DNA of 64,000 bases from Henricia sp. BOLD:AAB3569. Lineage: Eukaryota > Echinodermata > Asteroidea > Spinulosida > Echinasteridae. Where the stretch lies: the NCBI GenBank assembly GCA_037783545.1, contig JBBELK010000930.1, forward strand, positions 290,140 through 354,139, read 5' to 3'. Shown in pieces: positions 1 to 10,057 of the stretch. Below the pieces are notes generated by a model. It was not told the DNA's origin. It searched no databases and saw only the letters and a program-made list of their open reading frames with translations. The translations under genes and the position numbers were made by a program. Every line of letters starts with the position of its first letter. The first letter of the stretch is position 1.

Positions 1-1446
1 TGCTGGACACGGGAGCTTCGGTGAGCCTAATTTCCGAACGCATCTATGACGAACTTTACGGACCCGGGAAGCCAAACCTCCAGCCTCTGCCGGAGACTCT
101 GAGGCAAGCGGATGGGAGCCCCATGCAGGTCCGGGGGAGGGCTACTTTTGAACTCCAGATCGGAGATCAGGTATTGAGCCATGCCTGCATTGTAGCTAAA
201 ATTGAGCCGGATGTCATCCTGGGGATAGACTTCCTGTCGACATACCGTTGCCAGTGGCGGTGGGGGGACAACACAGTGTTGATCAATGGAAAGCCCGCGG
301 CTTTAAGAGGCTACGAACAGCACCCATCGGTGGCAAGAGTTCATGTTGGACACAAGGTGATAATTCGAGGAGCGGTGAAGGAACCACAATGGATAGGGGT
401 TGGGACGGTGTACCTAGACGCAGCGGCTCCCCGCGAAGAGGAGGCCACCGGGACGGAGAGAGACCTACTGAACCAGGAGACGCGGCCGGCCAGAGAGGGC
501 CCAGGAGATAAAGTAAAAACCGAGGACCTGGCGACGCGGCCGCCGCCGGGAAACCCCGAGGAGGACGCGGAAGCAGGAGACCGGGAGGCGCCCCGCCACG
601 AGGGCGCGCCCCCACAGCTGAGGGCGGTTCGGAACCCGCCCCTGGTAAGGACGCGGAAGCAGGAGACCGGAGGCGCCCCGACAGCAGGGCGCACCACAAA
701 CGGCGGAGAGCGGGCCGGAGCCCGCCCCCTTATAAGGATGAGCAACGCCCAGTGCAGCCACTGCGACCGGCGGTTCACCCGCCTGTCGAACCTGAGGAGG
801 CACCACCGAACAGCGTGCCCGGCGCTACACCCGACGATGCCGTTCGAGTGCCCCCTCGGATGCGGGAGATCCTTCTACAGGGATGACGTTAGGCATCGCC
901 ACCTCCAGTATTGTCCCCGGCGACCAGAGAGGGTGGCGACCGTGACAGTGGGCGACCAATTGGACGTGCACGCCAGCGACGACGGGATGGACGGCGAAGA
1001 CAGGGAGCGGAGGGGGCTTGGCGGCCATTCGGAGCCGCCCCCTCGCGCTGAGGAGTCCGGGCCCGGAACCGCCCTGTCGGAGCCGCCCGCTCGTGGGGGG
1101 AATCGCACCCCACCGGAGCAACCCCCGGTCGCCGCGGCACCCCAGCCGGACGCCCAGAGAGCCTCGACACCACCCCCATCGGAGCGGCCCCCGAGCGCTA
1201 CAACGCCATCGCGGACAGAGAGCGGCACCCAGACGGAGACGCAGCGGGGACCACCACCCCCCTAGCTAATCAGACACTTGTTGTTTTGGAACTTTGTTGC
1301 CATGTTGTGTTCTTTTTCTAACAGTTGTTCTTTTTTTTTTTTTGTTCTGCAGTTGCAGTTGCCATGTATTGCAGGGAATCGTCTTCCCGGCGGAACTGGG
1401 CGTCGCCGCCTGCTTTGGGGACAAGCAGGGTCCTCGAAGGGGGCGG
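1..1446 (+). mobile_element. Partial upstream copy of tandem LTR retrotransposon (internal 3' part)
   Basis: Bases 1-1446 repeat 4374-5819 at a constant offset of 4373 and run directly into the LTR at 1447. This is the downstream part of another internal region, cut off by the window edge, so the locus reads internal-LTR-internal-LTR. I saw no base difference between the two internal copies on reading. The layout implies a tandem array sharing one LTR, formed by recombination between LTRs or integration of a multimer, rather than two independent insertions. The far 5' LTR of this copy lies outside the window. Confidence 0.93.
3..1265 (+). CDS. Gag-protease polyprotein, C-terminal part (retropepsin plus two C2H2 fingers), 5' truncated by window
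   Basis: The reading frame enters at the window edge just before the retropepsin active-site motif LLDTGAS and runs to a TAG stop at 1263-1265. The retropepsin-like domain has DTGAS and the later hydrophobic ILGIDFL motif, which together mark an LTR-element aspartic protease that matures Gag. A proline/arginine-rich linker follows, then two zinc fingers (CSHC...HHRTAC and CPLGC...HRHLQYC type). No reverse transcriptase, RNase H or integrase follows. It is identical in translation to the C terminus of the second copy ending at 5638. The missing N terminus is an effect of the window boundary. Confidence 0.8.
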   Translation: MDTGASVSLISERIYDELYGPGKPNLQPLPETLRQADGSPMQVRGRATFELQIGDQVLSHACIVAKIEPDVILGIDFLSTYRCQWRWGDNTVLINGKPAALRGYEQHPSVARVHVGHKVIIRGAVKEPQWIGVGTVYLDAAAPREEEATGTERDLLNQETRPAREGPGDKVKTEDLATRPPPGNPEEDAEAGDREAPRHEGAPPQLRAVRNPPLVRTRKQETGGAPTAGRTTNGGERAGARPLIRMSNAQCSHCDRRFTRLSNLRRHHRTACPALHPTMPFECPLGCGRSFYRDDVRHRHLQYCPRRPERVATVTVGDQLDVHASDDGMDGEDRERRGLGGHSEPPPRAEESGPGTALSEPPARGGNRTPPEQPPVAAAPQPDAQRASTPPPSERPPSATTPSRTESGTQTETQRGPPPP

Positions 1447-1747
1447 TGTAACGGCCGTCCCGATCCGCCGCTGGGGGCGCCAGCACCGTTTCACGGTGGG
1501 TCTAACTGACGTGTTGGTGGCGCCATTGCGGCTCCCCATGGAGCCGGGTGGCGTGAGCCCCTGCCGAAGGATCGGGATACCCGTTCCGCGCGGGGACGCG
1601 ATTCTCTGCGCCATCTTTGATCTTTGTGTTTGTTGAGGAAAGTTGGATCCAAATAAACCTGCGGTACTTTCATGCTGAGAATTGTCTTTTGCCATTGTGT
1701 TCTTTTCGTGCCGAGTTTCATAACAAGCAAGGAATATTCTTGTTACA
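1447..1747 (+). repeat. 5' (shared) LTR
   Basis: 301 bp, termini TGTAAC/GTTACA as perfect inverted hexamers. It contains an AATAAA polyadenylation signal near 1651 and is 299/301 identical to the LTR at 5820-6120. It serves simultaneously as the 3' LTR of the upstream copy and the 5' LTR of the downstream copy. Confidence 0.93.
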
Positions 1748-1748
1748 C

Positions 1749-1765
1749 TGGCGGCAGCGGTGGGG
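1749..1765 (+). promoter_or_regulatory. Primer-binding site, tRNA-Leu type
   Basis: TGGCGGCAGCGGTGGGG lies one base after the LTR. From memory of animal tRNA-Leu 3' ends (CCCACCGCTGCCACCA) it is complementary at 15 of 16 positions, so minus-strand DNA synthesis is probably primed by a leucine tRNA. The position next to the LTR is seen directly; the tRNA assignment is from established knowledge and not searched. Confidence 0.7.
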
Positions 1766-2188
1766 CGGCACACTGAGAGAAATACAGGTGGAATTCGATA
1801 TTTTCAAGCAATGAATTCACGAGACCGGGGAGGTCCGGTATCAGACTCGCCGCGGAGCGGGGACATGCCAGAAAGTGACGAGTACCAGTACGGAGGCCAG
1901 ACTGACAAGGCCCACAGTAGTACGTTCGTAACTGTAGATGAATTACTGTACTCGTTTGTTGGGGAAAACCCGAGAGAAAACTCCGGGTGGTGGGAGGATA
2001 CTGGTAAAATGTTAGAGCCTGAGATTGTAGAGGGAAAAAGGCCGGTACGTACGGTACGGCCTGACCCTGCCAATCCGAGTAGTTTTTGCGGGGAGTTAGA
2101 TCAAACCAGCGACCCATGGACAGACCTAAGTTCGACCCCGGTGCATTTTGAGCCGGGAAAGTTCCGGTGGGTTCCGGAGGATCCACCC

Positions 2189-3028
2189 CGCACCGCACAC
2201 GACCATGTTGGACGGCTCCCATCGGAGACCCGCATGCCCCGTGACTACGGCGCGGAACCTCCGGACCGACTCCGCACCGCACACGACCATGTTGGACGGC
2301 TCCCCTCGGAGACCCGCATGCTACCAGACTACGGAGCGGAACCTCCGGATCGACTCCGCGCTGCACACGACCATGTTGGATGGCTCCCATCGGAGACCCG
2401 CATGCCACGTGACTAAGGCGCGGAACCTTCGGACCGACTCCGCACCGCACACGACCATGTTGGATGGCTCCCCTCGGAGACCCGCATGGCACGAGACTAC
2501 AGCGCGGAACCTCCGGATCAACTCCGCGCCGCACACGACCATGTTGGACGGCTCCCACCGGAGACCCGCATGCCACGAGACTACGGAGCGGAACCTCCGG
2601 ATCGACTCCGCGCCGCACTCGACCAGGGAGAACAGCTCCGCTTGGAGCCCCGCACGCTACCAGACTATGGCGCGGAATCCCCGGACCGACTCCGCGCCGC
2701 ACACGACCATGTTGGATGGCTCCCATCGGAGACCCGCATGCCACGTGACTACGGCGCGGAACCTTCGGACCGACTCCGCACCGCACACGACCCTAACGGA
2801 CGGCTCCCACCGGAGCCCCGCACGCTACCAGACTACGGAGCGGAACCTCCGGATCGACTCCGCGCCGCACACGACCATGTTGGATGGCTCCCATCGGAGA
2901 CCCGCATGCCACGTGACTACGGCGCGGAACTTTCGGACCAACTCCGCGCCGCACACGACCATGTTGGATGGCTCCCCTCGCAGACCCACATGCCACGAGA
3001 CTACAGCGCGGAGCAAATGAATTTGCTC
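2189..3028 (+). repeat. Coding minisatellite, 10 x 84 bp (28 aa)
   Basis: Ten in-frame units of exactly 84 bp encode variants of RTAHDHVGRLPSETRMPRDY followed by GAEPPDRL. Variation is mostly single substitutions; units six and eight are more diverged (EPRTLPDYGAE type). Length is a strict multiple of three, so array expansion keeps the Gag frame. The nonsense codon at 2414 falls in unit three. Confidence 0.93.
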
Positions 3029-3490
3029 CGCACTGCACAACCCTATGGTGCGGAGCACGATAATTTGCTCCGCACTGCACAACCCTATGGTGCGGAGCAA
3101 GTGAAATTGCTCCGCACTGCACAACCCTATGGTGCGGAGCACGTGAAATTGCTCCGCACTGCACAACCCTATGGTGCGGAGCAAGTGAAATTGCTCCGCA
3201 CTGTACAACCCTATGGTGCGGAGCACGATAATTTGCTCCGCACTGCACAACCCTATGGTGCGGAGCATCACGATTCGCTCCGCACTGCACAACTACATGG
3301 CGGGAGGCTCCCCTCGGAGAACCGCACTGCACGACTGTATGGCGGAGGGCTCCCCTCGGAGCTCCGCACTGCACAACTACATGGCGGGAGGCTCCCCTCG
3401 GAGAACCGCACTGCACAACTATATGGCGGGAGGCTCCCCTCGGAGAACCGCACTACACAACCCTATGGGGCGCCACCGCGGAGCGGGAAC
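3029..3490 (+). repeat. Coding minisatellite, 11 x 42 bp (14 aa)
   Basis: Eleven in-frame 42-bp units directly follow the 84-bp array. Six read RTAQPYGAEHDNLL-like, four read RTAQLHGGRLPSEN-like, and the last is degenerate. The period is half the 84-bp unit and motifs are shared (GAE, RLPSE, RTA), so the longer unit probably arose as a dimer of the shorter one. Confidence 0.9.
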
Positions 3491-5638
3491 CCGGATGCAG
3501 ACACTCCAGCCACGGGGTCCGGTCCATCACCGGCACAACCGCCGACCGCGGGGCCCCCCGGAGGAGGTCGACGACCGATGATGCTTCCAGATAAGTTTGA
3601 CGGGGTTTCCTCGTGGTCGGATTACCTGGTCCATTTTGAGAGCGTGGCCAGAGTCAACCAGTGGAGCGAGTCCGAGAAGGCAATGTTTCTGGGAGCCCAT
3701 CTGAAGGGCTCGGCACGGGAAGCTCTGGCTGATATGGCACCGGAGGCTCGGACGGAGTACCTCCGTATCCTAGAGTACTTCGAACAGCGTTTCGGAGTCA
3801 CGGCCCAAGTTCCACTGCATCGGGCCCAGCTGTCGATGTGCACCAGACGTCGGGACGAATCTATCAGTGGCCTGGGGCAGTCGATCAGGCGGTTGGTTTC
3901 CAAGAGCTACCCGAACCTCCCCACGCAAGCTCGGGAGGACCTGGCTGTGGATGCTTTCCGGAATGCATTAGGTGACGAGCAGCTGCAACGCCAGGTTTTT
4001 TCGAGAAAGGCGACGACCCTGACCGAAGCAATCACCCTGGCAACGGAGATGGAGGCTTTCCTGGAGTCCCAGGTACAGAACAGGAAGGGAAGACCAGGAA
4101 CCAGGGAAGTGAGGTCGGTAGTGGAGCTAGCGCAACCTACACCATACAGGAACACGGAGAGCACAGGCTACGCGCGTAGACCGCTCGACCGGTCGATGGT
4201 GGAGTGCTTTGGGTGCCACGAATTCGGGCACTTCCGGCGCGATTGTCCACGTAGGAAGCCGAGCCAGCGGACAGCCGGGGGAAGACCACCAGGACGGAAC
4301 CAGACGACACCGAATGTGCCGCTGGGGGGAAACTACATTGCGGGGAAAGTTGTGTCGACGCCTGTCTGCTTCTTGCTGGACACGGGAGCTTCGGTGAGCC
4401 TAATTTCCGAACGCATCTATGACGAACTTTACGGACCCGGGAAGCCAAACCTCCAGCCTCTGCCGGAGACTCTGAGGCAAGCGGATGGGAGCCCCATGCA
4501 GGTCCGGGGGAGGGCTACTTTTGAACTCCAGATCGGAGATCAGGTATTGAGCCATGCCTGCATTGTAGCTAAAATTGAGCCGGATGTCATCCTGGGGATA
4601 GACTTCCTGTCGACATACCGTTGCCAGTGGCGGTGGGGGGACAACACAGTGTTGATCAATGGAAAGCCCGCGGCTTTAAGAGGCTACGAACAGCACCCAT
4701 CGGTGGCAAGAGTTCATGTTGGACACAAGGTGATAATTCGAGGAGCGGTGAAGGAACCACAATGGATAGGGGTTGGGACGGTGTACCTAGACGCAGCGGC
4801 TCCCCGCGAAGAGGAGGCCACCGGGACGGAGAGAGACCTACTGAACCAGGAGACGCGGCCGGCCAGAGAGGGCCCAGGAGATAAAGTAAAAACCGAGGAC
4901 CTGGCGACGCGGCCGCCGCCGGGAAACCCCGAGGAGGACGCGGAAGCAGGAGACCGGGAGGCGCCCCGCCACGAGGGCGCGCCCCCACAGCTGAGGGCGG
5001 TTCGGAACCCGCCCCTGGTAAGGACGCGGAAGCAGGAGACCGGAGGCGCCCCGACAGCAGGGCGCACCACAAACGGCGGAGAGCGGGCCGGAGCCCGCCC
5101 CCTTATAAGGATGAGCAACGCCCAGTGCAGCCACTGCGACCGGCGGTTCACCCGCCTGTCGAACCTGAGGAGGCACCACCGAACAGCGTGCCCGGCGCTA
5201 CACCCGACGATGCCGTTCGAGTGCCCCCTCGGATGCGGGAGATCCTTCTACAGGGATGACGTTAGGCATCGCCACCTCCAGTATTGTCCCCGGCGACCAG
5301 AGAGGGTGGCGACCGTGACAGTGGGCGACCAATTGGACGTGCACGCCAGCGACGACGGGATGGACGGCGAAGACAGGGAGCGGAGGGGGCTTGGCGGCCA
5401 TTCGGAGCCGCCCCCTCGCGCTGAGGAGTCCGGGCCCGGAACCGCCCTGTCGGAGCCGCCCGCTCGTGGGGGGAATCGCACCCCACCGGAGCAACCCCCG
5501 GTCGCCGCGGCACCCCAGCCGGACGCCCAGAGAGCCTCGACACCACCCCCATCGGAGCGGCCCCCGAGCGCTACAACGCCATCGCGGACAGAGAGCGGCA
5601 CCCAGACGGAGACGCAGCGGGGACCACCACCCCCCTAG

Positions 5639-5819
5639 CTAATCAGACACTTGTTGTTTTGGAACTTTGTTGCCATGTTGTGTTCTTTTTCTAACAGTTG
5701 TTCTTTTTTTTTTTTTGTTCTGCAGTTGCAGTTGCCATGTATTGCAGGGAATCGTCTTCCCGGCGGAACTGGGCGTCGCCGCCTGCTTTGGGGACAAGCA
5801 GGGTCCTCGAAGGGGGCGG
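5639..5819 (+). other. 3' untranslated segment and polypurine tract of LTR element
   Basis: Between the stop codon and the 3' LTR there is a long T tract, TTCTGCAG (splice-acceptor-like), and finally a purine-rich stretch CGAAGGGGGCGG just before TGTAAC, the expected place for plus-strand priming. The same segment is present at 1266-1446. Confidence 0.65.
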
Positions 5820-6120
5820 TGTAACGGCCGTCCCGATCCGCCGCTGGGGGCGCCAGCACCGTTTCACGGTGGGTCTAACTGACGTGTTGGTGGCGCCATT
5901 GCGGCTCCCCATGGAGCCGGGTGGCGTGAGCCCCTGCCGAAGGATCGGGATACCCGTTCCGCGCGGGGACGCGATTCTCTGCGCCATCTTTGATCTTTGT
6001 GTTTGTTGAGGAAAGTTGGATCCAAATAAACCTGCGGTACTTTCATGCTGAGAATAGTCTTTTGCCATTGTGTTCTTTTCGTGCCGAGTTTCATAACAAG
6101 CAAGGAATATTTTTGTTACA
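5820..6120 (+). repeat. 3' LTR
   Basis: 301 bp, same termini as the LTR at 1447. Host or older repeat sequence begins at 6121 (GTATAATG). The target-site duplication cannot be checked because the array's left end is off the window. Confidence 0.93.
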
Positions 6121-6753
6121 GTATAATGCATCTGCATGGTATATCACAGGTCATGTAGGCGAGACGTCCATGGTTCGAGGCCTGGTCATAGCACCGTGTT
6201 GTGTCATTAGTTTTAGCACATGCTAGGAAGTTCAAGTAAACAGGTAAAGCATTTACTACGAAGTGTAAGCATTGGGCCGAATTCATAAAAACTAGCAATT
6301 GCTTTTTGTAGGCTTTTGCTTAATAATACATCTTCATACATAAAAATAAGCAGTTGCTAGCAAGCAAAAGTGTCTAGTTTTAAGCAAAAGCAAAAGCTTG
6401 TTTCTTGCAAGCAAATGCCACCTTGATTAGCAATTGCCTAAATACGTATACATAGCAACAACCTTTTGCTTGTGTTATTCAGCAATTGCTTGCAGTGTTA
6501 CAAGATCCTTACATGGTAGCTTGACCTCTTACTTGTTCGTGATTTTACAAACAACCAGAAAATATTTCATCATGTTTATGCCTGTTAGAGATGACCGGCC
6601 TCGGCCTAAGGTGTACAAACCAAGGATCAATCGAGAAGAAATCTCCAATCCAACTTATCGTAAATTGTTTTGTTTCAACAAACAACATGCTTGTTGAACG
6701 GCTACATGGCGCAAAAATTATGCCTGAGAATAAATAAATAAAATCCGTCTATA

Positions 6754-6955
6754 CAGGGTGTCTCTATAAAAAGTATACCCATTTTAAAATTCAAATTATT
6801 GCAAAACTACACAATATTTCAGAAAAAGAAAAATACCTGTGGAAAGCTTGGAATGTCCTCTGTCCATTGGTATGAGGTTCATTATGTCACTGTCATGGAT
6901 GACTGAACAAAAAATACAGTTATGAAAGGTGTCGAAATCAGCACTGTGACAAGTT
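6754..6955 (+). repeat. Left TIR of mariner-type element
   Basis: Near-identical inverted match to 8314-8516; differences seen include one T/C and an A-run length change. Such long TIRs are unusual for mariners, whose TIRs are commonly about 30 bp. Confidence 0.88.
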
Positions 6956-7121
6956 GTTTTCTGGAATGACAAAGCTCAGACAGGTGTTCTTCACAATTTC
7001 TTTGCTGTTACGTAAGACTTCATAGGTCAGGGATGTACATTTATGCATCACATTATGTAAGTATTCTTGGATGCACCAAAAGTGTTGCATGCCACAGAAA
7101 AAGTTCATACCAACAACAAAC

Positions 7122-8214
7122 ATGGTGCAGCTCACAACTCAACAGAGGACATTTGTTGTCAAGACATACCATGAGACAAGAAGTTTCATTGCTGTCCAAA
7201 ATGCCTTTATGGACCACTTTCCTGAGAGGCAAGTGCCAACCAAAATGACTATTTGGAAAAATGTGAGAAAGTATGAAGAACACGGGACAAGCTTAAACCG
7301 TAACAAGGGACATTCTGGGCACAGACGAACTGGAAGGTCAGAGGAACATATCAACGTGGTTAGAGAGGCGATCGAAGGTAACCCAACGCTAAGCACCAGG
7401 AGGAATGATACAGGATTACCTCGTGCTACCTTCAACAGGATCACACGTCTGGATTTGCATCTCCATCCTTATCACATCCATGTTCAACATCATAGCAACT
7501 CCTACCAGCTGACCTTGCCAGACGACTTGCCTTTTCACAATGGTTTGTGGATAAATGTCACAGAGATCCGCAGTTTCTGCAGTTCCTTAGTATCGGAGAT
7601 GAGGCAGCCTTTTCCATGAATGGGAGAGTGAATTTTCATAACGAGCACATGTACGCTGAACTGCATCATCCACCGGGTTTTTCTTATGACGTGAACATGA
7701 GTAGGGAGAAAGTTAATGTGTGGTAATGGATCATTGTTAGGACCATTTTTCTTTGAAGGAAATTTGAACGGACAGGCATACCTGAATATGATCAATTACT
7801 TTGTGGTACACATGTACCAGAGATGGATCAGATCTTCCATAGACAGCGACGTGGAGCCTTCAGACGGGTGTGGTGGGCTCAGGATGGAGCCCCTGCACAC
7901 AGACTTATTGCTGTGAGGAATCGTCTAGCAGAGCTTTTTGGTAACCGGGTGATTGCATTATTCCACCAGGTTGAATGGCCTGCAAGATCACCAGACTTGA
8001 CACCATGCGACTTCTTCCTGTGGGGTCACTTAAAAAGCAAAGTGTTCACCACACCCCCAGCTAACATTCAGGAGTTAAGAGCCCGGTTAGTGGATGAAGT
8101 GAATCATCTCCGCCAAGATCATGGGATGATAAGGCGAGCAGTAAGAGACATGACACGAAGATGCCAACTATGCATCGTCAGAAATGGTGGGCATGTGGAG
8201 GGTACAGCACCCTA
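7122..8214 (+). pseudogene. Mariner-superfamily transposase, frameshifted (D-41-D spacing)
   Basis: The N-terminal part starts at ATG 7122 (MVQLTTQQRTFVVKTYHETR) and has a helix-turn-helix-like segment. The frame is lost near 7490. The first catalytic D is in IGDEAAFSMNG (about 7590-7625, another frame). FFFEGNLNGQAYL follows in a third frame. The last part (from 7823) holds WAQDGAPAHR and SPDLTPCDFFLWG. Exactly 41 residues separate D of DGAPAH from D of CDFF, unlike classical mariner D34D or Tc1 34E. At least three frame changes mean it is inactive. It would have cut and pasted DNA at TA sites. Confidence 0.8.
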
Positions 8215-8313
8215 AATGTGTCGGGTAGCCTACATGTAAATACCACAATTAAAGGAAAGGATCAGAAAAATGGTGTTGTTTCTTCATTCATTGTCCGGTC
8301 ACCACTGTCTACA

Positions 8314-8516
8314 AACCTGTCACAATGCTGATTTCGACACCTTTCATAACTGTATTTTTTTGTTCAGTCATCCATGACAGTGACATAATGAACCTCATAC
8401 CAATGGACAGAGGACATTCCAAGCTTTCCACAGGTATTTTTCTTTTTCTGAAATATTGTGTAGTTTTGCGATAATTTGAATTTTAAAATGGGTATACTTT
8501 TTATAGAGACACCCTG
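8314..8516 (-). repeat. Right TIR of mariner-type element
   Basis: Complement of 6754-6955, ending AGAGACACCCTG and followed by TA. Confidence 0.88.
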
Positions 8517-8742
8517 TACAAAGCCGTTACATAACATGCGTGCCTCTTGATGAATAGCGCTATTGTTCAGATCCCTAAGCAATTGCTGAGGAAGCCTAAG
8601 AAAAAGCTCTCAGCCAAAGCAAAGGGTTATGAATATGTTTTCAAGCAATTGCTTTTGCGTTTGCTTCTGCTTGATGAGCTTATGCTTTTGCTCGGTGCTT
8701 CTTATTATAGGCAGTTGCTAGTTTTTATGTATTCGGCCCATT

Positions 8743-10057
8743 TATATAAATGAACATTTCCATTTACAATTAAGTATCTACTAGTACACATGGTAGTAAA
8801 TGCTTAATACTTGTGGTTGCCTGCACAGTGAAATGGCTTTTAACAACAGGACTGTTGTCTGTGTACGTATACAGCGCTATGTAAACCCTGTGTCGTAAAA
8901 GCTTTTAAAAAAATTAAAAAAACATGGGTTGAGTATCAGCGCGCGACTAGCAGGCACCTCCTTAATTCACAAGATTATGATTGGTCATCTATTTCCCACA
9001 TTTAGTTTTTAAAATCGGTAGATATGCTTGTATTTAGATTCAGGTTTATCCTCGCCTCTATTTAGTCAAGGCTTTCGTAGCGAGGTATATTTTCCGCGCG
9101 ATTTTGTTTGTGCGAAAAAAAAGCGCGTACGGGTTTATAAGGAAAGACGGGCACGCACACTACATATATCCCGCCACGATTGCATTTGGCGTTTTAATAG
9201 GAAATATTGACCTTATGCATTTTGCACGTAGGACTCTACCAGTACAGTTCTACTCAAGAATGGTCTTTCCATTTCTGGATGATTATACCCCTAAAAAGGG
9301 ACTTGTCAACGTATACAGTGCACTGTGTTCAGTAAAACAAAACCAAATAGTGATATAAACTGAGGCCCCGCATCTATACTAATAATTACCAAAGACCATT
9401 CAAACAAACAGCAAGGAGATTAGAGCTGACTTTAGTTTGTTCAGTTGTCGCCAAGCAAATTTGTAGAGCGGCCAACCTAGTGCGCCATTAGGCCAAGTAA
9501 AAATACAAACACGTTCTCCCGATCGCTTCCTCTTTATGGACGCTCAACACACTGGTTTTCTTTCCTCCAAAAAACAAACTATAGGGAAGATGTGATCGGT
9601 CACGTTAAACTGGAATGTGTTAATTGCATGCATGATAACTAGTTAAAATCCGCTTTCCACTGTACAGAAGAATAATTGGCTTTCCATACTGATATCACGT
9701 TTATCCTTGTAAGGCCCTTTCACAAATTCAAGGAAATTACTATATAATTATTAATTTTAGACAGTTTGGTGGAATGTGTGCTGTAGACGAAAACCTATGA
9801 AGAAAGGCAGCATCACTCCGAATGTTATTGCAAACCATCTCGATCACTTCGAGCATTTCATCAGGAGGTGCAAGGGGACCGAAAATATCGGATGCCAAGT
9901 CGAAAGTGGCAAATTCTGAAATTTATGGCCATTAAATATCAACCTCAAGGACAAAACTGATGAAACTCACTCAGTTTAATTTGTCTGGTCTTGTTTACAT
10001 GATGTGCAATTTTGGTTTAAATCCGTTGGAAAATGACAAGGTTATTCAAGATTAAAG
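8743..10057. other. Non-coding stretch, no gene recognised
   Basis: AT-rich, only short random frames. It contains one weak copy of a dispersed repeat (9057-9160). Nothing else can be supported. Confidence 0.5.
9057..9160 (+). repeat. Dispersed repeat B, diverged copy
   Basis: Shares TTTAGTCAAGGC, then a GGCGAGGT-like block and GGAAAGAC with clearer copies at 29685-29815 (plus) and 36240-36367 (minus). This copy has an insertion and is the most diverged. Confidence 0.45.

Larger units (their letters stand above)
1811..5638 (+). pseudogene. Gag-CCHC-retropepsin-C2H2 polyprotein with one internal nonsense codon
   Basis: One frame runs from ATG 1811 to TAG 5636-5638 and is interrupted only by TAA at 2414-2416, where sister repeats read TAC; a single base change explains it. 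Order of domains: a short acidic leader; a repeat region (2189-3490); a Gag-like helical domain from about 3580 to 4100; a CCHC knuckle (CFGCHEFGHFRRDC) from 4205; a retropepsin DTGAS with D at 4379; a Pro/Arg-rich linker; and two C2H2 fingers from 5126. The next ATG after the stop (2486) gives an open frame of 1050 codons, so most of the protein may still be made. There is no RT or integrase. The C2H2 pair where pol would begin is unusual. Confidence 0.85.
1447..6120 (+). mobile_element. Non-autonomous Gag-protease LTR retrotransposon, complete LTR-internal-LTR unit
   Basis: A 4674-bp unit bounded by 301-bp LTRs that start TGTAAC and end GTTACA. The two LTRs differ at only two positions (1683 T versus 6056 A; 1739 C versus 6112 T), so the copy is young. 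A primer-binding site follows the 5' LTR and a purine-rich tract precedes the 3' LTR. The internal region encodes Gag, CCHC knuckle, retropepsin and C2H2 fingers only. With no RT, RNase H or integrase, it must be mobilised in trans by another element. The Gag fold and CCHC-protease order suggest a Gypsy/Metaviridae-type relative; this is inference. Confidence 0.9.
6754..8516 (+). mobile_element. Mariner-superfamily element with about 200-bp terminal inverted repeats
   Basis: A 1763-bp element flanked by TA on both sides (6752-6753, 8517-8518), starting CAGGGTGTCTCTATAAAAAG and ending with its complement. The inverted repeats run about 202 bp (6754-6955 and 8314-8516) with only a few mismatches. 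Inside is a decayed transposase on the plus strand. TA duplication and DDD-type residues place it in Tc1/mariner. The target was an older Harbinger-like element. Confidence 0.88.
6274..8739. mobile_element. Harbinger-like non-autonomous element (about 700 bp), split by a mariner-type insertion
   Basis: The ends form an inverted repeat: GGGCCGAATTCATAAAAACT at 6274 and its complement with one mismatch ending at 8739. ATT is present directly outside both ends (6271-6273 and 8740-8742), a 3-bp target duplication as made by PIF/Harbinger elements. Without the 1763-bp insertion at 6754-8516 it is about 700 bp. Both halves contain many AGCAATTGCT-type palindromes. A short open frame (6434-6697) carries no recognisable transposase, so this is a deletion derivative. 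Superfamily is inferred from TSD length and terminus only. Confidence 0.6.

Noticed and set aside
283-1228. Several long antisense or shifted frames over the LTR element's linker
   Set aside because: They mirror the GC-rich Pro/Arg linker, have no motifs, and recur identically in the second copy at the same offset; shadows of the real frame.
2148-3020. Open frames of 200-350 codons in other frames across the 84-bp array
   Set aside because: A stop-free repeat of a length divisible by three keeps several frames open; no domain.
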